Shown here in pieces: positions 34,560-46,101 of a DNA stretch of 64,000 nt. Both the position numbers and the translations under genes were made by a program. The notes beneath the pieces were generated by a model. That model did no database searches. It saw only the letters and a list, made by a program, of their open reading frames with translations, and was not told where the DNA came from. Location of the stretch: the NCBI RefSeq assembly GCF_002994745.2, contig NC_037093.1, forward strand, positions 44,496,384-44,560,383. Direction: 5' to 3'. This DNA is from Rosa chinensis (taxonomy: Eukaryota; Streptophyta; Magnoliopsida; Rosales; Rosaceae). Each line of letters opens with the position of its first letter. Positions within the stretch are counted from its first letter, which is position 1.

Positions 34560-35515
34560 GCCCAGAGCTACTGCATAAGGTTTGGTTGCCTTGACACTGA
34601 AATGACCTGACAAGCCTTTAGAAACTGCAAGGAAATCACCACATTCATCACGTAACACTGCCCCCAAACCTCTTCGACCTCTAGAGACATCAACAAAGTC
34701 TTCTCCATCGTTGTAACAGATGTGGAGGGGAAGAAAGTTGTGTTAGAGTAGTGCGAGCAGCGGTTGCCCAAATAAGGTTTGGCTTTGTGAAAATAAAAAG
34801 CTGTGCATTGGTTTAATTACATTGAAACAGCTCCTCATTCCTAGCTTGCTCAATAACACCATAGTCAATTCTGATTGTGATTAGAATGAAGAAGCATGAT
34901 GAAATAGATCAGCAAAAGTTCCTTTATTCCAATCACCAACACCCTTCTTGAATGGAGTGAGCAAGGACACCTGTTTATGCTTTTAGCATAAGTCCATAAT
35001 GCATGAAGAGTAATCTCTGAATACAGTTTGCTGCGTGGACAACCACTACGTAGTGTGTATGAAGAGTAATCCCTGTTAGTGTAATGCCCACATAACTGAT
35101 CTATCTGGAACTGGATATAGAGGTAAATTAATAGAAAATATAGAATCAACCTCAATACACTAGAAGGAACTAGTAATTAATCAAATGATAATTGCATAAC
35201 CCATCAGTTGTGATAAGGTCGGACATCAATTTACATTGACACAGCTGAGACCAAGGAATCCCACTCTTTCCTTTCATTCGACTCCACCAGAAACGAGCTA
35301 AAAGTCCTGATAATTCGTGACACAAATGCAATGGCATACGATACACACTCATATAATAGGTGGGCATAGCTTGAATCACCGATTTTAACAGAATTTATTT
35401 CCCAGCTTGAGAACAGCAGCTTCTCCTTCCAGCCCGTAATCTTATACCAGATTCTTTCCCGAACAGGTTTGAACAAAGTCTGTTTTCTTCTACCAGCCAA
35501 AGCGGGCAATCTCAT
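34560..35515 (-). pseudogene. LINE remnant (RT C-terminus and RNase H)
   Basis: On the minus strand 35515-35231 reads LPALAGRRKQTLFKPVRERI, then WYKITGWKEKLL, and 35379-35170 reads MIQAMPTYYMSVYRMPLHLC and ARFWWSRMKGKSGIPWSQL. This is the conserved post-catalytic part of plant LINE reverse transcriptase, in two frames. Around 34770-34560 a Ribonuclease-H-like GRRGLGAVLRDECGDFLAVS stretch follows after a gap. The element is 5'-truncated and broken, located just upstream of the polygalacturonase gene. Confidence 0.8.
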
Positions 35516-35529
35516 ATACTTTTTTCATG

Positions 35530-36388
35530 ACAGTCAACAACCGGAATTTCGAAAAAAAGTGCCCATAAAATTCCGGGTGCTATTCACATAACCTCATGTA
35601 ATGTTCACTGCAAATGAAAACAAAGGTATCACTTATCGATCGATCATGCACTGCTTTTTTTCTTTCTTTTTTTTATATTTTTTTTATTATTTTGGGGGGA
35701 ATGCACTGCCTTATTGGATGCAAGACAACTTGACAATGGTTTGATTGGTTAATTGATTGGTTTTTCTTTCCTTTTTTTTATTTCCTTTAACTTGACAATC
35801 GTTAACGAAATTTGGATATGCATCTTATTACAATCAATAGGAAGCTTGAGTCTTTGGGGAAAGAACCCACTAACAATGCAATATTGCTTCAAAATCTCAA
35901 AACTCCAAGTCAATTCCACTCAAGTTAGTTACACACGATCCATTTCCATATCACTCATAACATTTACTTAACTTCAACGAATCACACCGACAAAGCATGA
36001 GCTAAAAAGATGTTGAAAGTTTTTTAACTTGCAATGTGACAACAATCCAGGAATTAATTAAGTAATCATGTAGCACAAATCGGTCAAACTACACTACTTA
36101 TCAGGTATGGTTCAAGGTATTTTGGAGTTGAGATGCAATCATTGCCAAGATTAGTGTTTTTTTTTCGAGCACACAAAACCTGCTTACCCTTTTGAATCAA
36201 AACAAATGACAGGACTTTGGGCAATGCTTCCAATTATATGCCTGGATATACACGAATTGGACCTTTCATACAACGAATGAAGTTTGAAAACTTTCCAAGC
36301 AAGTAGAACTTATAACACAATCAAGGCAAGCATTAGCTTCTTTTTTCTTTTCTTTTTTTCGTTTCTTTCATCCTGCTTTCTAATGCGT
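35530..36388. other. intergenic, nothing recognised
   Basis: AT-rich, with T runs around 35655-35695 and 35760-35785. It includes the 3' untranslated region of the neighbouring minus-strand gene at its right end. Confidence 0.55.
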
Positions 36389-37376
36389 TCATTTCTTTGC
36401 CTTGGCAAACCTAAGACATCGATACTTCTCACCACTTACAGTGATTTCAAGAGCTCCATCTTGGTTATCTTGATTTGATGCAGTTCCCATCAGAACACTC
36501 TTCTCTTTCTCAAGGTTTTCCTTCTCTATTTTCAGCCTTGCTTCTTGTCTGGCAATTTCTGCCTGAAACAAGATAACGTTTATGAGGCTAAAACAGAAAA
36601 CAGTGTTACAGCATGCACTTTGTTAAACAATGGTGATTACAGTGATGAATACAACCACATAAATAGCCTTAGCTGAATTTCCTGAGAAGAAGCCTAGACT
36701 CAAGACTGTTACAGAAACGATTACGATGTGAATGAAAATTGCAACCACTACACAACTTATCAGAGAAAATGTTATGGTCATGAACATGAAGTGCAACTAA
36801 AAAACCAGGTTCCAAATCAGAACTTTCAACTTATAAGTCGATGAGAAATGAGTCGAGTGTTCAGTGGTTCATTATAAGTCGATAAGAAAAGCACAAGTTC
36901 TCCGGTGACTATCTCTCTATTTCAATGTAACTTCTCCTCAAGACAAATACACAGCTCACTCCATTTCTTCATCGGTCATCTAACAAAATAATATTAGGCA
37001 TCAAGAAACACCATGGGCTATGGCTGTAAAAAAAATTGAACCACCACTGGGTTCCTAAAACAAACAAAAAGCAGGGAAATTTGACAATGCAAACCCAAAG
37101 AGAAGACACCCAGGAATGAAAAACACAAATTCAAGCAAGTAATGGGATTCAATTGAAAACGGTACAGTAAAAGGGAATAGGGAAAAGGAAAATGACCTCA
37201 CGGCGAGAGAGCTCGGCTTTCCAAGCAGCTTCGCGCTCGGCGACTTCGCGTTCGCGTTCTTCGATGTAGCTCTGCATCTCCCTCTCCTTCATGATTCTGT
37301 CTTGAATATCCGCATCCAAAGCTTCCTTGAGCTCCTGTACGAACTTGTCCACCACCACCTTGATTCTCAGAGACAT
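36389..37376 (-). CDS. small conserved coiled-coil protein
   Basis: Two exons, 37197-37376 and 36389-36562, with a 634-bp intron, give 117 residues. The chain opens MSLRIKVVVDKFVQELKEAL and is then a long charged helix (about residues 20-85, rich in Glu, Arg and Lys with heptad-like spacing). It ends in a small conserved-looking tail ALEITVSGEKYRCLRFAKAK. No signal peptide or membrane segment is seen. I do not recognise the family and give no function. The intact frame across the splice, the codon use and the low repeat content support a real gene. The donor GAG|GTCATT is weak but the acceptor TTTCAG|GCA is good. Confidence 0.75.
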
Positions 37377-37399
37377 TTTCGAAGCTCCAATCTCGAACC

Positions 37400-37987
37400 C
37401 ACAATTCTAATTGGAAAAAGAAACCCTAAGACGCTGGTTCACTCAATCAATCATGGACATGATTGCTTGCGCTGGTGGGTCAGGTATCGGGAGTTCCGAC
37501 TAGGCGGCGATTGCCGAAAGATGGGGACAAATGGATTCGGACCTTCCTTTGCTTCCCTGCCACGTCTTTCTTTTGGGGTTTTATGGACTTAAAGAGGACT
37601 CTCCCGCTTGGGGCCGTAAATGGACTCCATACAGTTATAGCTTGGGTCGTATTGCACTCGTTTGGCTCGTGTTGTAAAAAAATATCTTATACTAGGCTTA
37701 ATAGGAAAATCGAGCCGAGTTTGAACTCGTGAGTTGATGAGCAACTTCTATATCTTTAAGAACGAAGTTGATTAAGCTCAAGTCGGGCTTGAGATCACTT
37801 AAAAACATATGAACCGAACTGAATCACGTTGGTATTTGCCTCGTATACATTCCTACACCTGTCTCTCGTAAAGGTATAAATGTAACGGAAATTATTGAAA
37901 TTTCTGAGACTTTAGAGTTGTTGACATTAATTCTAGTGAGTCACTGGTTCGTTGTCAATCAAACTCTATTTTCTGGCGACTTAAAGT
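37400..37987. other. promoter side of coiled-coil gene and degenerate repeat
   Basis: The left part is the upstream region of the coiled-coil gene. From about 37860 the sequence is continuous with the tandemly duplicated, retroelement-like block that follows. No open frame was recognised. Confidence 0.5.
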
Positions 37988-38407
37988 CGTGAGTCTTATT
38001 ACCAACCTGCCTTCATATGATTGGAAGATTGTAGGGTGGCTCACCCAATAGTTCTATGTTGTGGTCACTTGTCCTAGTTATGTCAAATAAATTCAGGCTC
38101 TTTAAGTTAGGGTTGTTCTCATGGATTCTACTGGGTTCCTGAATTTGAGTAGCAGATCCGCGGTTAATAGGACCCAAGTTTTCTTCCAGCTTAAGACCGT
38201 TTGTTTCATTACCAACCTGCCTTCATATGATTGGAAGATTGTAGGGTGGCTCACCCAATAGTTCTATGTTGTGGTCACTTGTCCTAGTTATGTCAAATAA
38301 ATTCAGGCTCTTTAAGTTAGGGTTGTCCTCATGGATTCTACTGGGTTCCTGAATTTGAGTAGCAGATCCGCGGTTAATAGGACCCAAGTTTTCTTCCAGC
38401 TTAAGAC
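37988..38407. repeat. 210-bp tandem duplication, nearly identical copies
   Basis: ACCAACCTGCCTTCATATGA starts at 38001 and again at 38211. The following about 200 bases are the same except for about one base (TTGTTCTCATGG versus TTGTCCTCATGG). A third, much diverged copy begins near 38408 (TATCAGCATATACGTTGAAG). The origin is unknown, possibly a decayed retroelement. Confidence 0.9.
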
Positions 38408-38520
38408 CGTTTGTTTCATTATCAGCATATACGTTGAAGTGATTAGAAGATTTTAGGATGACACATCCAAAAGTTCTCTATTGTGGTTACCTGTGTCAGT
38501 TTACTATTTCGTTCAATTTG

Positions 38521-38640
38521 GCTCGGTCAGTCGTTTAATCTTGTCCTCATTGTTTTTTTTTTTTTTTTTTTTTGACTTTGTCAAGGGTAACCTAAAGGCT
38601 TCCTAGGCTCGATCAGTCGTTTAATCTTGTCCTCATTGTT
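38521..38640. repeat. 34-bp direct repeats flanking a poly-T insertion
   Basis: GCTCGGTCAGTCGTTTAATC to TCATTGTT at 38521-38554 recurs with one mismatch at 38607-38640. Between them lie about 52 bp: a run of about 23 T and then GACTTTGTCAAGGGTAACCT to CTAG. This looks like a very short target-primed retroinsertion (tail on the minus strand) with a long target duplication. Confidence 0.7.
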
Positions 38641-38830
38641 AGATTTATTGACATGTTCGTGTCTCCTCTTTCGAGTGAGAGTTCTTGGTCTTAGTTTATT
38701 GATGTTTGTCTTTAGTTTTTTATCTTTTAATAAATGATGTGACCGTTATCAGTTTGTAATTGCAGTTTATTAAAAAGAAAATTTTTCAATTAAAAAATAA
38801 AATAAAATTTTGACCAAAAAAAAACAATAA

Positions 38831-40858
38831 TTGAAAAACCTTGGTCTTTACTCTCTAGTCTCTCCCTCTCTCGTACCTAAAACGATGCGTTTGGGTAATA
38901 AAGTGGTAAAGCCATCTCCAAGTTCAGTACCCGCTCTCTGTCCTCAAATGAGAGCCGTCTCCAAGTTCAAATACAAAGCATGGCCTCCACTATCACTCTC
39001 ACTCTCACGTTCTTGCTCTCACATGGCCACCGTCACAGAATCACCGACTCTGGTCGAACAGTTCACCCACTTCTGCTACCAGAGAGACCTCCCCAGAGCC
39101 ATCACGGCCATGGAAGCTATGCAAAGACGTGGACTCTGGGCCGACTCAGTAGCCTACTCGGAGCTCATCAAGTGCTGCCTGGCTCGTCGCGCCGTTCAAC
39201 AAGGCAGGCTCGTCCACAAGCACGTTTTCTCAAATGGGCACCACCCCCAAACCTTTTTGATCAACATCTTCATAAACATGTATGTCAAGTTTTCTCTATT
39301 GGATGAAGCAGAGCAACTGTTCGACATAATGCCTGAGAGGAATGTGATTTCCTGGACGACTATGATTTCAGCTTATTGTCATGCCAAGATGAACATCAAG
39401 GCATTGGAGTCTTTGGTTTTGATGCGTAGAGAGGGTGTGTGGCCGAATAGCTTCACATACTCTTCGGTTTTGAGGGCTTGCGAGGGGTTAGGGAATCTCA
39501 AGCAGCTGCATTGTTGTATTGTTAAAGTGGGGTTAGAGTCGGATGTGTTTGTTCGGAGTGCTCTGATTGATGTCTACTCGAAATTGGGTGACTTGCATAA
39601 TGCGCTAGGCGTTTTCAATGAGATGGTGACTGGGGATTCGGTTGTTTGGAGCTCTATCATTGGAGCTTTTGCGCAGAATAGTGATGGCGATGAAGCGCTG
39701 GATCTTTTCAAGAGGATGAAGAGGGCAGGGTTTGGAGCTGAAGAGGCGACGTTGACAAGTGTCTTGAGAGCCTGTACGGCATTGGCACTTTTGGAATTGG
39801 GGAGACAAGTCCATGTTCATGCACTGAAGTATGGTCCGGATTTAATTCTGAACAATGCGCTTCTGGATATGTATTGCAAGTGTGGAAGTTTGGAAGATGC
39901 AAATGCTGTTTTTACGAGGATGGTGGAGAAGGATGTAATCTCTTGGAGCACCATGATTGCAGGGTTGGCTCAAAATGGTTTCAGCCAAGAGGCACTGAAG
40001 TTGTTCGAGGAAATGAAGGTTTCGCGGACAAAACCAAACTACATCACAGTTCTTGGGGTTCTGTTTGCTTGTAGTCATGCAGGGCTTTTAGAAGTGGGGT
40101 GGTACTACTTCCAGAATATGAAGCAGCTCTTCGGGATTGATCCTGGAAGAGAGCACTATGGTTGTGTTATTGATCTTCTTGGAAGGGCTGGGAAGCTGGA
40201 CGAGGCAGCAAGGTTGATTCAAGAAATGCAATGTGAACCAGATGCAGTGACATGGAGGACTTTGCTCGGCGCATGCAGGGTTCATCGGAATGTTGATCTA
40301 GCTACACATGCTGCCAAACAAATTCTGAGAATGGACCCTGATGATGCTGGAACCTACATATTATTATCCAATCTATATGCAATTTCTCAGAGATGGGATG
40401 ATGTTGCAGAAGTTAGGAAGAGTATGAGAGCCAGAGGAATCACCAAAGAACCAGGGTGTAGTTGGATTGAAGTGAACAAACAGATCCATGCGTTTATTAT
40501 GGGAGATGACTCGCATCCACAAATAGAAGAGATCAATAAGGAACTAAGCTTCTTGATTGATAGACTCATGGGAATAGGTTATGTTCCAGATACGAACTTT
40601 GTTTTGCAAGATCTTGAGGGAGAACAGAGGGAGGCTTCTCTTCTATCGCACAGTGAAAGATTGGCCATTGTATTTGGTATAATGAACTCGCCTAAGGGAA
40701 TGACTGTTAGGGTCAGGAAAAACCTCAGGATCTGTGGAGACTGTCATGTATTTGCAAAACTTGTAGCAAAGTTGGAGCAGAGAACTATTGTGATAAGAGA
40801 TCCCATTCGGTACCACCATTTTCAAGATGGAGTATGTTCCTGTGGAGATTATTGGTAG
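38831..40858 (+). CDS. REME1: DYW-type pentatricopeptide repeat protein, REME1-like
   Basis: A single intact frame of 675 residues without introns, as usual for this family. The N-terminus is rich in Ser, Pro and Lys and fits a mitochondrial targeting peptide. About twelve P, L and S repeats follow (for example NVISWTTMISAYCHAKMNIK, DLILNNALLDMYCKCGSLED). Then come the E region (EPGCSWIEVNKQIHAF) and a complete DYW deaminase domain: HSE at 607-609, CGDC at 635-638, HHF and CSC before the terminal DYW. It matches Arabidopsis At2g03880 (REME1) along the chain, a C-to-U editing factor for mitochondrial transcripts. Editing sites in this species are inferred only. Internal methionines at residues 19 and 65 could also start, but the upstream frame is open and plausible. 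Confidence 0.93.
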   Translation: MKNLGLYSLVSPSLVPKTMRLGNKVVKPSPSSVPALCPQMRAVSKFKYKAWPPLSLSLSRSCSHMATVTESPTLVEQFTHFCYQRDLPRAITAMEAMQRRGLWADSVAYSELIKCCLARRAVQQGRLVHKHVFSNGHHPQTFLINIFINMYVKFSLLDEAEQLFDIMPERNVISWTTMISAYCHAKMNIKALESLVLMRREGVWPNSFTYSSVLRACEGLGNLKQLHCCIVKVGLESDVFVRSALIDVYSKLGDLHNALGVFNEMVTGDSVVWSSIIGAFAQNSDGDEALDLFKRMKRAGFGAEEATLTSVLRACTALALLELGRQVHVHALKYGPDLILNNALLDMYCKCGSLEDANAVFTRMVEKDVISWSTMIAGLAQNGFSQEALKLFEEMKVSRTKPNYITVLGVLFACSHAGLLEVGWYYFQNMKQLFGIDPGREHYGCVIDLLGRAGKLDEAARLIQEMQCEPDAVTWRTLLGACRVHRNVDLATHAAKQILRMDPDDAGTYILLSNLYAISQRWDDVAEVRKSMRARGITKEPGCSWIEVNKQIHAFIMGDDSHPQIEEINKELSFLIDRLMGIGYVPDTNFVLQDLEGEQREASLLSHSERLAIVFGIMNSPKGMTVRVRKNLRICGDCHVFAKLVAKLEQRTIVIRDPIRYHHFQDGVCSCGDYW

Positions 40859-41573
40859 GAGAAGCAGAGGTTCATAAGCGCTCTTGACCCCATATATCAG
40901 TAAAACGTGAGGTGAAAAGAAGCCTCCTAAAAGACCAAGTTGGTGCTCAAAATGGACTCTCACAGAATTGTTTGATGACATTGGAGCTGATAGAGACAAT
41001 GCCAACAATGGCGGATTTCATATTAGCAGATATTTTCCAGCTCATCAGCTTTCCAGAAACTATAAGCTGCAAAGCTTGGATGAGCATCGAATGTCCCTCA
41101 ACTTTAGACGGCACCTTTTCCTTCTACCAGCAGAAGGTTTCTGTTTATTAGTGAACATAAAATGGTGGGAGATCATAACTGTTTTTGTCATGATTGCCCT
41201 TCAATTTGATCCACCAAACATGAAACTTCTTCAACAGAATTCTTTGTGATCAAGTGCAATAAGATGGAAAATAGCATTTGTTTTTCTGTCAAGAATGAAT
41301 TGCTAATATTGATTGATGCATTATGGAACAAAGCATAGGATAAAATGAGAAACTCAAATTCCATGAGGGATCAATCTATATCACTAAAACCATGTCTATT
41401 TACCAAAACACCAACCAGCTTACAATAAAAAGATCGTGTGCATAGTTAAAGGTGAACCCCCAGCTTCCCTCTTATTGTTACAGTATTACACAACTCTGAT
41501 CTCCAAATATATTACAACAGGGCAAACACGCTATGCTGTCCTCTAGCAAAAAGGATTCAACCATGTTTCTCCT
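40859..41573. other. convergent 3' region of PPR and aminoacylase genes
   Basis: The 3' untranslated regions of both genes. No further gene or repeat was recognised. Confidence 0.6.
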
Positions 41574-44352
41574 CTACAACTCATCTCTCAAGCCCGCCGG
41601 CACATGCTCAGCATAAGATGAATAAGATTTGATAATGGATTCATAAATCTTGATTCCTTTCAAGTATTCATCTTTGTTTAGAAACTGCAACAAAATGAAA
41701 ATAAATGGTCAGATTACAAGAAGCTAAATTGGATAATGAACAATGGGAATAACATAAATTTTCGATGCATGAGCTAAAACAACCAAAGGATGTCTATACA
41801 AAAAACAATAAAAACAACTTGGCTGTTCACCTCGTTATGGTCATGGAGCAGAATAGGAGTGTTAGCCATAGGAGAGAATCCAATTGCTGGCAAGCCTTGT
41901 AGCCGGAAATAGCGAGCATCTGTTGAAGCAGGAAAAATCTCAGGTTTACCAAGTTTTCCATTAGCTTTTTTGACCGCTTCTTCTAGCAGGGCCCACCAGG
42001 GGTTTGAACTGTCAGTTGCTGTAAGGACTGGCCTCCCAGATTTATCAAGCACAGAAACCTTCTGCTTGAACTGCCCAAGCTATGACGTTAATTAGAGAAA
42101 CTAGCATGGATTTAGACTATTCATATTACTTCACCATAATCCATTTATGCCTGAAAATGGAAACTTTGGACTGCCATACATACGGTAGTTCACTTTCCAC
42201 TGATGTAATGCAGCTAGGCTAAGCTAAATCTAATGCATACAGTTCAAAATACATTTGAAGTGATTGTGGCAAATTTAACAGGGCATTAGAGCATAGAGTT
42301 CAAATACAGAAATTTTTAGGCAAGAAACAAGAACACGCTTGTACGGTTGTATGACATATGAGTTTAAGGAGGAAAGCTTTTTCCATATATTTTATCAGCA
42401 AGGATGTGATGTTATGTATAATATCCTTCTAATCACAGCGATCTTCAGTAGGCTCTAGAATTTAGTGCACTGTAACCACTGCATATACCACACCATATTG
42501 AATTTCTCAGTCAATACTTTCTAATTTTATATTGAATAGCAATTGTATTGATTTGAGCATTTTTCATCCTGGTGTGCACATATTATACTCATCCATTGGT
42601 AAGTATCCACTAATTTCTACTTAAAAGGATCAAAGAACTAATTACCCTAAATGTCATGTTCCGTGAAGAAGGCGCCCATTCTTCAGCAATCCGTTTCTCC
42701 AAAGACTCCTGATCAGCGGTTGGGGGGACCCTAATATCAAACCCAGCTTCTGCTTCAGATGGCTGCAAATTCATGACAAAACCCTGGCACAGAAAAAAGG
42801 GGGAGCATTTATCATCAGAAAGAAAATATTATGACTGGTAGAAAGGGGAAGAAGAAACATCTTCAAACATGATACTAATTTCAGTGTTGAACATTTTATG
42901 TCCCATAGAAATAAAATCATATTACATTTTATTGCACCACAGCCTCACAACTCCCCCTAACATGTGAATTGTAGCTCTCTACAAACCAATGATGATCTAT
43001 TGGAATTATGTTCCTACATTCCTATTTTCAATAGCACCTACAACCTACAAGCCATTCTGTTGACTATGCAGCAAACAGTCTGTTCAGTTCCATTTGATAT
43101 CATAAAATATAAATTGCCTATTACAATGGTGGTCCAGAACTAGGTGAATCTGCAATGCAGTACTGCATACTACAACAAAAATTTATTGGGTCCCTCGCAA
43201 CTCTTAAACATGAAGAGTCAGCAATCACATGTAAGATAACCATTTTAAACATGATTTGATCCTAAAGAACAATAATCCATTACACTAAGAACTACAATTG
43301 ACCACCACAATCCCGCACAAAAAAGCACCAAAATGAGTAAACTTACAGTTGGACTGGGTGTGCCAGCCTTCAAAAATGCCATATTGACCGAGACAACCTC
43401 CCCTTCAGCCTTCAAACCCGCCTTCACCAAATCAAACTGCGAAGCACGAAACCTCCTCACACTCTCAATGCTCTTCAATATATTCTCCATAGCAGTATTG
43501 TCATACAGCTTAGCCCCATGACCAGGAGCCCCAGTAGCCTTGATGATCAGCCACCATGGGCACCTCTCCGCATAGAAAGCCCTGTAATGCTCGCTCGGCG
43601 AGGCCAACCCTGTTTTGAAAAACACCAAATCACCCAAACCACACAATCATCAGCAAAAGAGTGAAATTCACACTCCATCACTCCAAGACTCCTTCTTTCT
43701 TTTTCTTTTTTACCAAGACTTTAGCATAAAGGACTAGAAGTAGAAGCTGACCTTCATCGAGAACAATCCCAACGTTCAAGGCTTTGAAAACATCAGATTC
43801 AGCAAACTTCTCAGCGCCATCATGACCACCAATCTCCTCATCAGGAACGAAAGACAAGTAAACAGTCCGAGTGGGCTTAAACCCAGAAGCCTTAAGCCGT
43901 CGAATGGCCTCCAGGTACTGAAGCCCGACGCACTTCATGTCCTGGGAGCCTCTGGCGTAGATTTTCCCACTCGGGTCGACGTGGGCCGAGAAGGGATGGT
44001 GGGCCCACTTGTCGTGCTCGGCCGGGACGACGTCGGTGTGGGAGTTGAGGAGGATGGAGGGGAGAGAAGGGTCGGAGCCGGGCCATTTGAGGAGGAGGAG
44101 GGGCTTGCCGGGGACGAACTCGAGGGTCTGGGAATCGAGGGAGAGGGAGCTGGCCTCGGAGAGGATGAAATCGGCTGCTTCCTGGTACAGGGGCTTAGGA
44201 TGGGCCGTGTTGATTTGGAGGTATTTTTGGAACCTTGAGATTATGGGTGATGAGTCTTCTTCTTCTTCTGCAGAGATGGGTTTTGATGAGAGTAGGAGAA
44301 GAGAGAATAGGCAGAGATGGAGGAGGAGCTCCATTTTCTTCTCAGGTGTCAT
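41574..44352 (-). CDS. ACY1: aminoacylase-1 (M20 metallopeptidase)
   Basis: Five exons: 43752-44352, 43347-43609, 42646-42783, 41831-42079, 41574-41684, giving 453 residues. A hydrophobic N-terminus (LLLHLCLFSLLLLSSKPISA) is a signal peptide, so the enzyme probably enters the secretory route. M20 zinc ligands and catalytic residues are all seen: His105 and Asp107 (SHTDVVP), Asp138 (GSQDMKC), Glu172 with Glu173 (PDEEIGG), and the late His of LLHDHNE. The dimerisation domain lies between, with ATGAPGHGAKLYDNTAMENI. Aminoacylase removes the acyl group from N-acyl-L-amino acids. In plants it is linked to amino-acid recycling and stress. Intron borders are GT-AG. A second in-frame ATG six codons later (MELLLHL) is an equally good start. 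Confidence 0.93.
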
Positions 44353-44581
44353 GTCAGCAGTGGCTGACTGAGGAAGCTGGTGGATTTATAAAGAGTAAAA
44401 GATGGGATAGATTCTTGAGGGCTAAGGTGTTCAGGCCCAATGAAATCCCTGGTTTGATGTTTAGGGGTTTGGCCCAACATAGAGAACTGGATTCAAATTT
44501 GCAAGATTTATTTTGAATCCTACGAAAATGAGAATGGTGGTTCTAATTAGACATCTAAATTTGATATTTAAACTTTCATCT

Positions 44582-44590
44582 TTTTTAAAT
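44582..44590. repeat. left 9-bp target duplication of MULE 1
   Basis: TTTTTAAAT, identical to 46300-46308 at the other end of the element. Confidence 0.85.
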
Positions 44591-44944
44591 GGGAAAATCG
44601 TCCGTACAGTACCTGACATTTTCCCCATTCTAAACTTTAGTACCTCACATTCAGAAAATATCAAAACGGTACCTGAGATTCTGACCCCGACCGAAGAATG
44701 GTACCTAAAGCCGTTAGCTCGGTTACGAAAGCTGACAGCTGTCATATTTTGATCATTGAATGACCAATTTACCCTTTATTTTTTATTTTCCTTAGTTTTC
44801 TTCATATAATTTAAAAAATATATATTTACTGGAATGCCAAACTCGCTTCGCCTTCGGCGCCCCAAGTCGGTGCCGTACCGTCGTAGACCACTTCCTCTTC
44901 TTTCTCTACCCCAAGAAGCTCAGTGCCGTAGCCCTTGCCTCTTT

Positions 44945-45180
44945 TTTTTTTTGTCCATGATCTTTAATACGTAGACAATTCCTGAATCCTTCTTCCTTGC
45001 TCTCACAACCTTTGAATATGAACCAACGCCATAGATCTTGCCCAATTCAAAGTCTTGGATGCTGAAATTTCTTGGGGAGCCCTGCAAGCAAAGTTCTTGG
45101 CTCTCTGAACGTTACTATTAGCACCACCACCACCATTAGAGGAAGAATTCCCCTGAATCTTTAACTCAGAGATGCCGGGA
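44945..45180 (-). pseudogene. captured PDK1 kinase N-terminal fragment
   Basis: The minus strand encodes [26 protein letters not shown], then, after a one-base deletion, [20 protein letters not shown] and [20 protein letters not shown]. This is the start of plant 3-phosphoinositide-dependent protein kinase 1, with the Gly-rich loop GVGSYS and the ATP-binding lysine of LKIMDK. The gene is cut off after that point and frame-shifted, so no kinase is made. The parent gene is not in the window. Recognition is from memory of the Arabidopsis PDK1 N-terminus. Confidence 0.8.
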
Positions 45181-46012
45181 TCGCTCGGTTTGGCGGTGGC
45201 CCGCGATCCTGATCGCCCGACCCGCAACGGGGTACGATCGAGATCCAGATCGGTAATTCCAACTATCCCATTTTCTCAGCGCATCTGGTCTATGTTTCAG
45301 ACTTTCAGTCACTGAATCGATCCTCTCGAAGCCTAGAATCCAACTCACGGAGGCCATGAGGGCGGTATACTGCGCCGTTGCGACGGAGGGCACAGTTAAG
45401 TCTTCAAGAATCTTCAAGACCTCCATCTTCGTCAGTTCATCGGCGGTGTTCTTGAATCTTGATCAAACCTCCATCTTTGCGATCTAGATTCTAGATCTAT
45501 GAAATCATAATTCAGAATATAAAACTATGAAAGCATCGAATTATGATTTGCTGAAAAGAATGCCCAAAAGATTTCAAAGGAAACCATAGAATTATGAAAG
45601 CATCGAATCATTGGCGGTGTTCTTGATCAAAGCTCCATTCTGCAATGGCCATTGAACTCTTGTTCCAGGTAGTCCCCGTTGATGGGTTGTTGAAATGGAA
45701 TTGAAGTAACAACTAAAGTCTAAGTGGGAATCCCCTCTTGTTGTAATTAGTAAAAGAGCAAGGCGAGATTTGCATAACAAAAAGGGATTGGATGCCATGG
45801 AGGTCATTGCCATGTGCTTTCCGATTCAAAGATGGAGCAAACAAATCCCCTCTTCTACTTGATTGAAAACCAATCAATGATATAAAGATGCAACTAGCCG
45901 GGTGTCGAAGTTGGGTCCGACGAGATTTCTAGGTCGGAGGCGGTTGTTGATGGCATGTTTCTTCCACCAAATTGTTGATGGCATATTTCTGGATTTGCTG
46001 GGTTTGAATAAG

Positions 46013-46017
<5 letters not shown>

Positions 46018-46097
<80 letters not shown>
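46018..46097. repeat. GA microsatellite
   Basis: About 40 uninterrupted GA units inside MULE 1, followed by an A run. The Arg-Glu open frame read through it is an artefact. Confidence 0.95.

Positions 46098-46101
<4 letters not shown>

Noticed and set aside
39605..40285. Open frames on the minus strand opposite the PPR gene
   Set aside because: Shadow frames of an intact 675-codon gene with a complete domain set.
43822..44371. Plus-strand frames of 120-138 codons opposite aminoacylase exon 1
   Set aside because: Antisense shadows of a GC-rich exon with all catalytic motifs on the minus strand.
46018..46097. Arg-Glu repeat protein
   Set aside because: A pure GA microsatellite inside a MULE.
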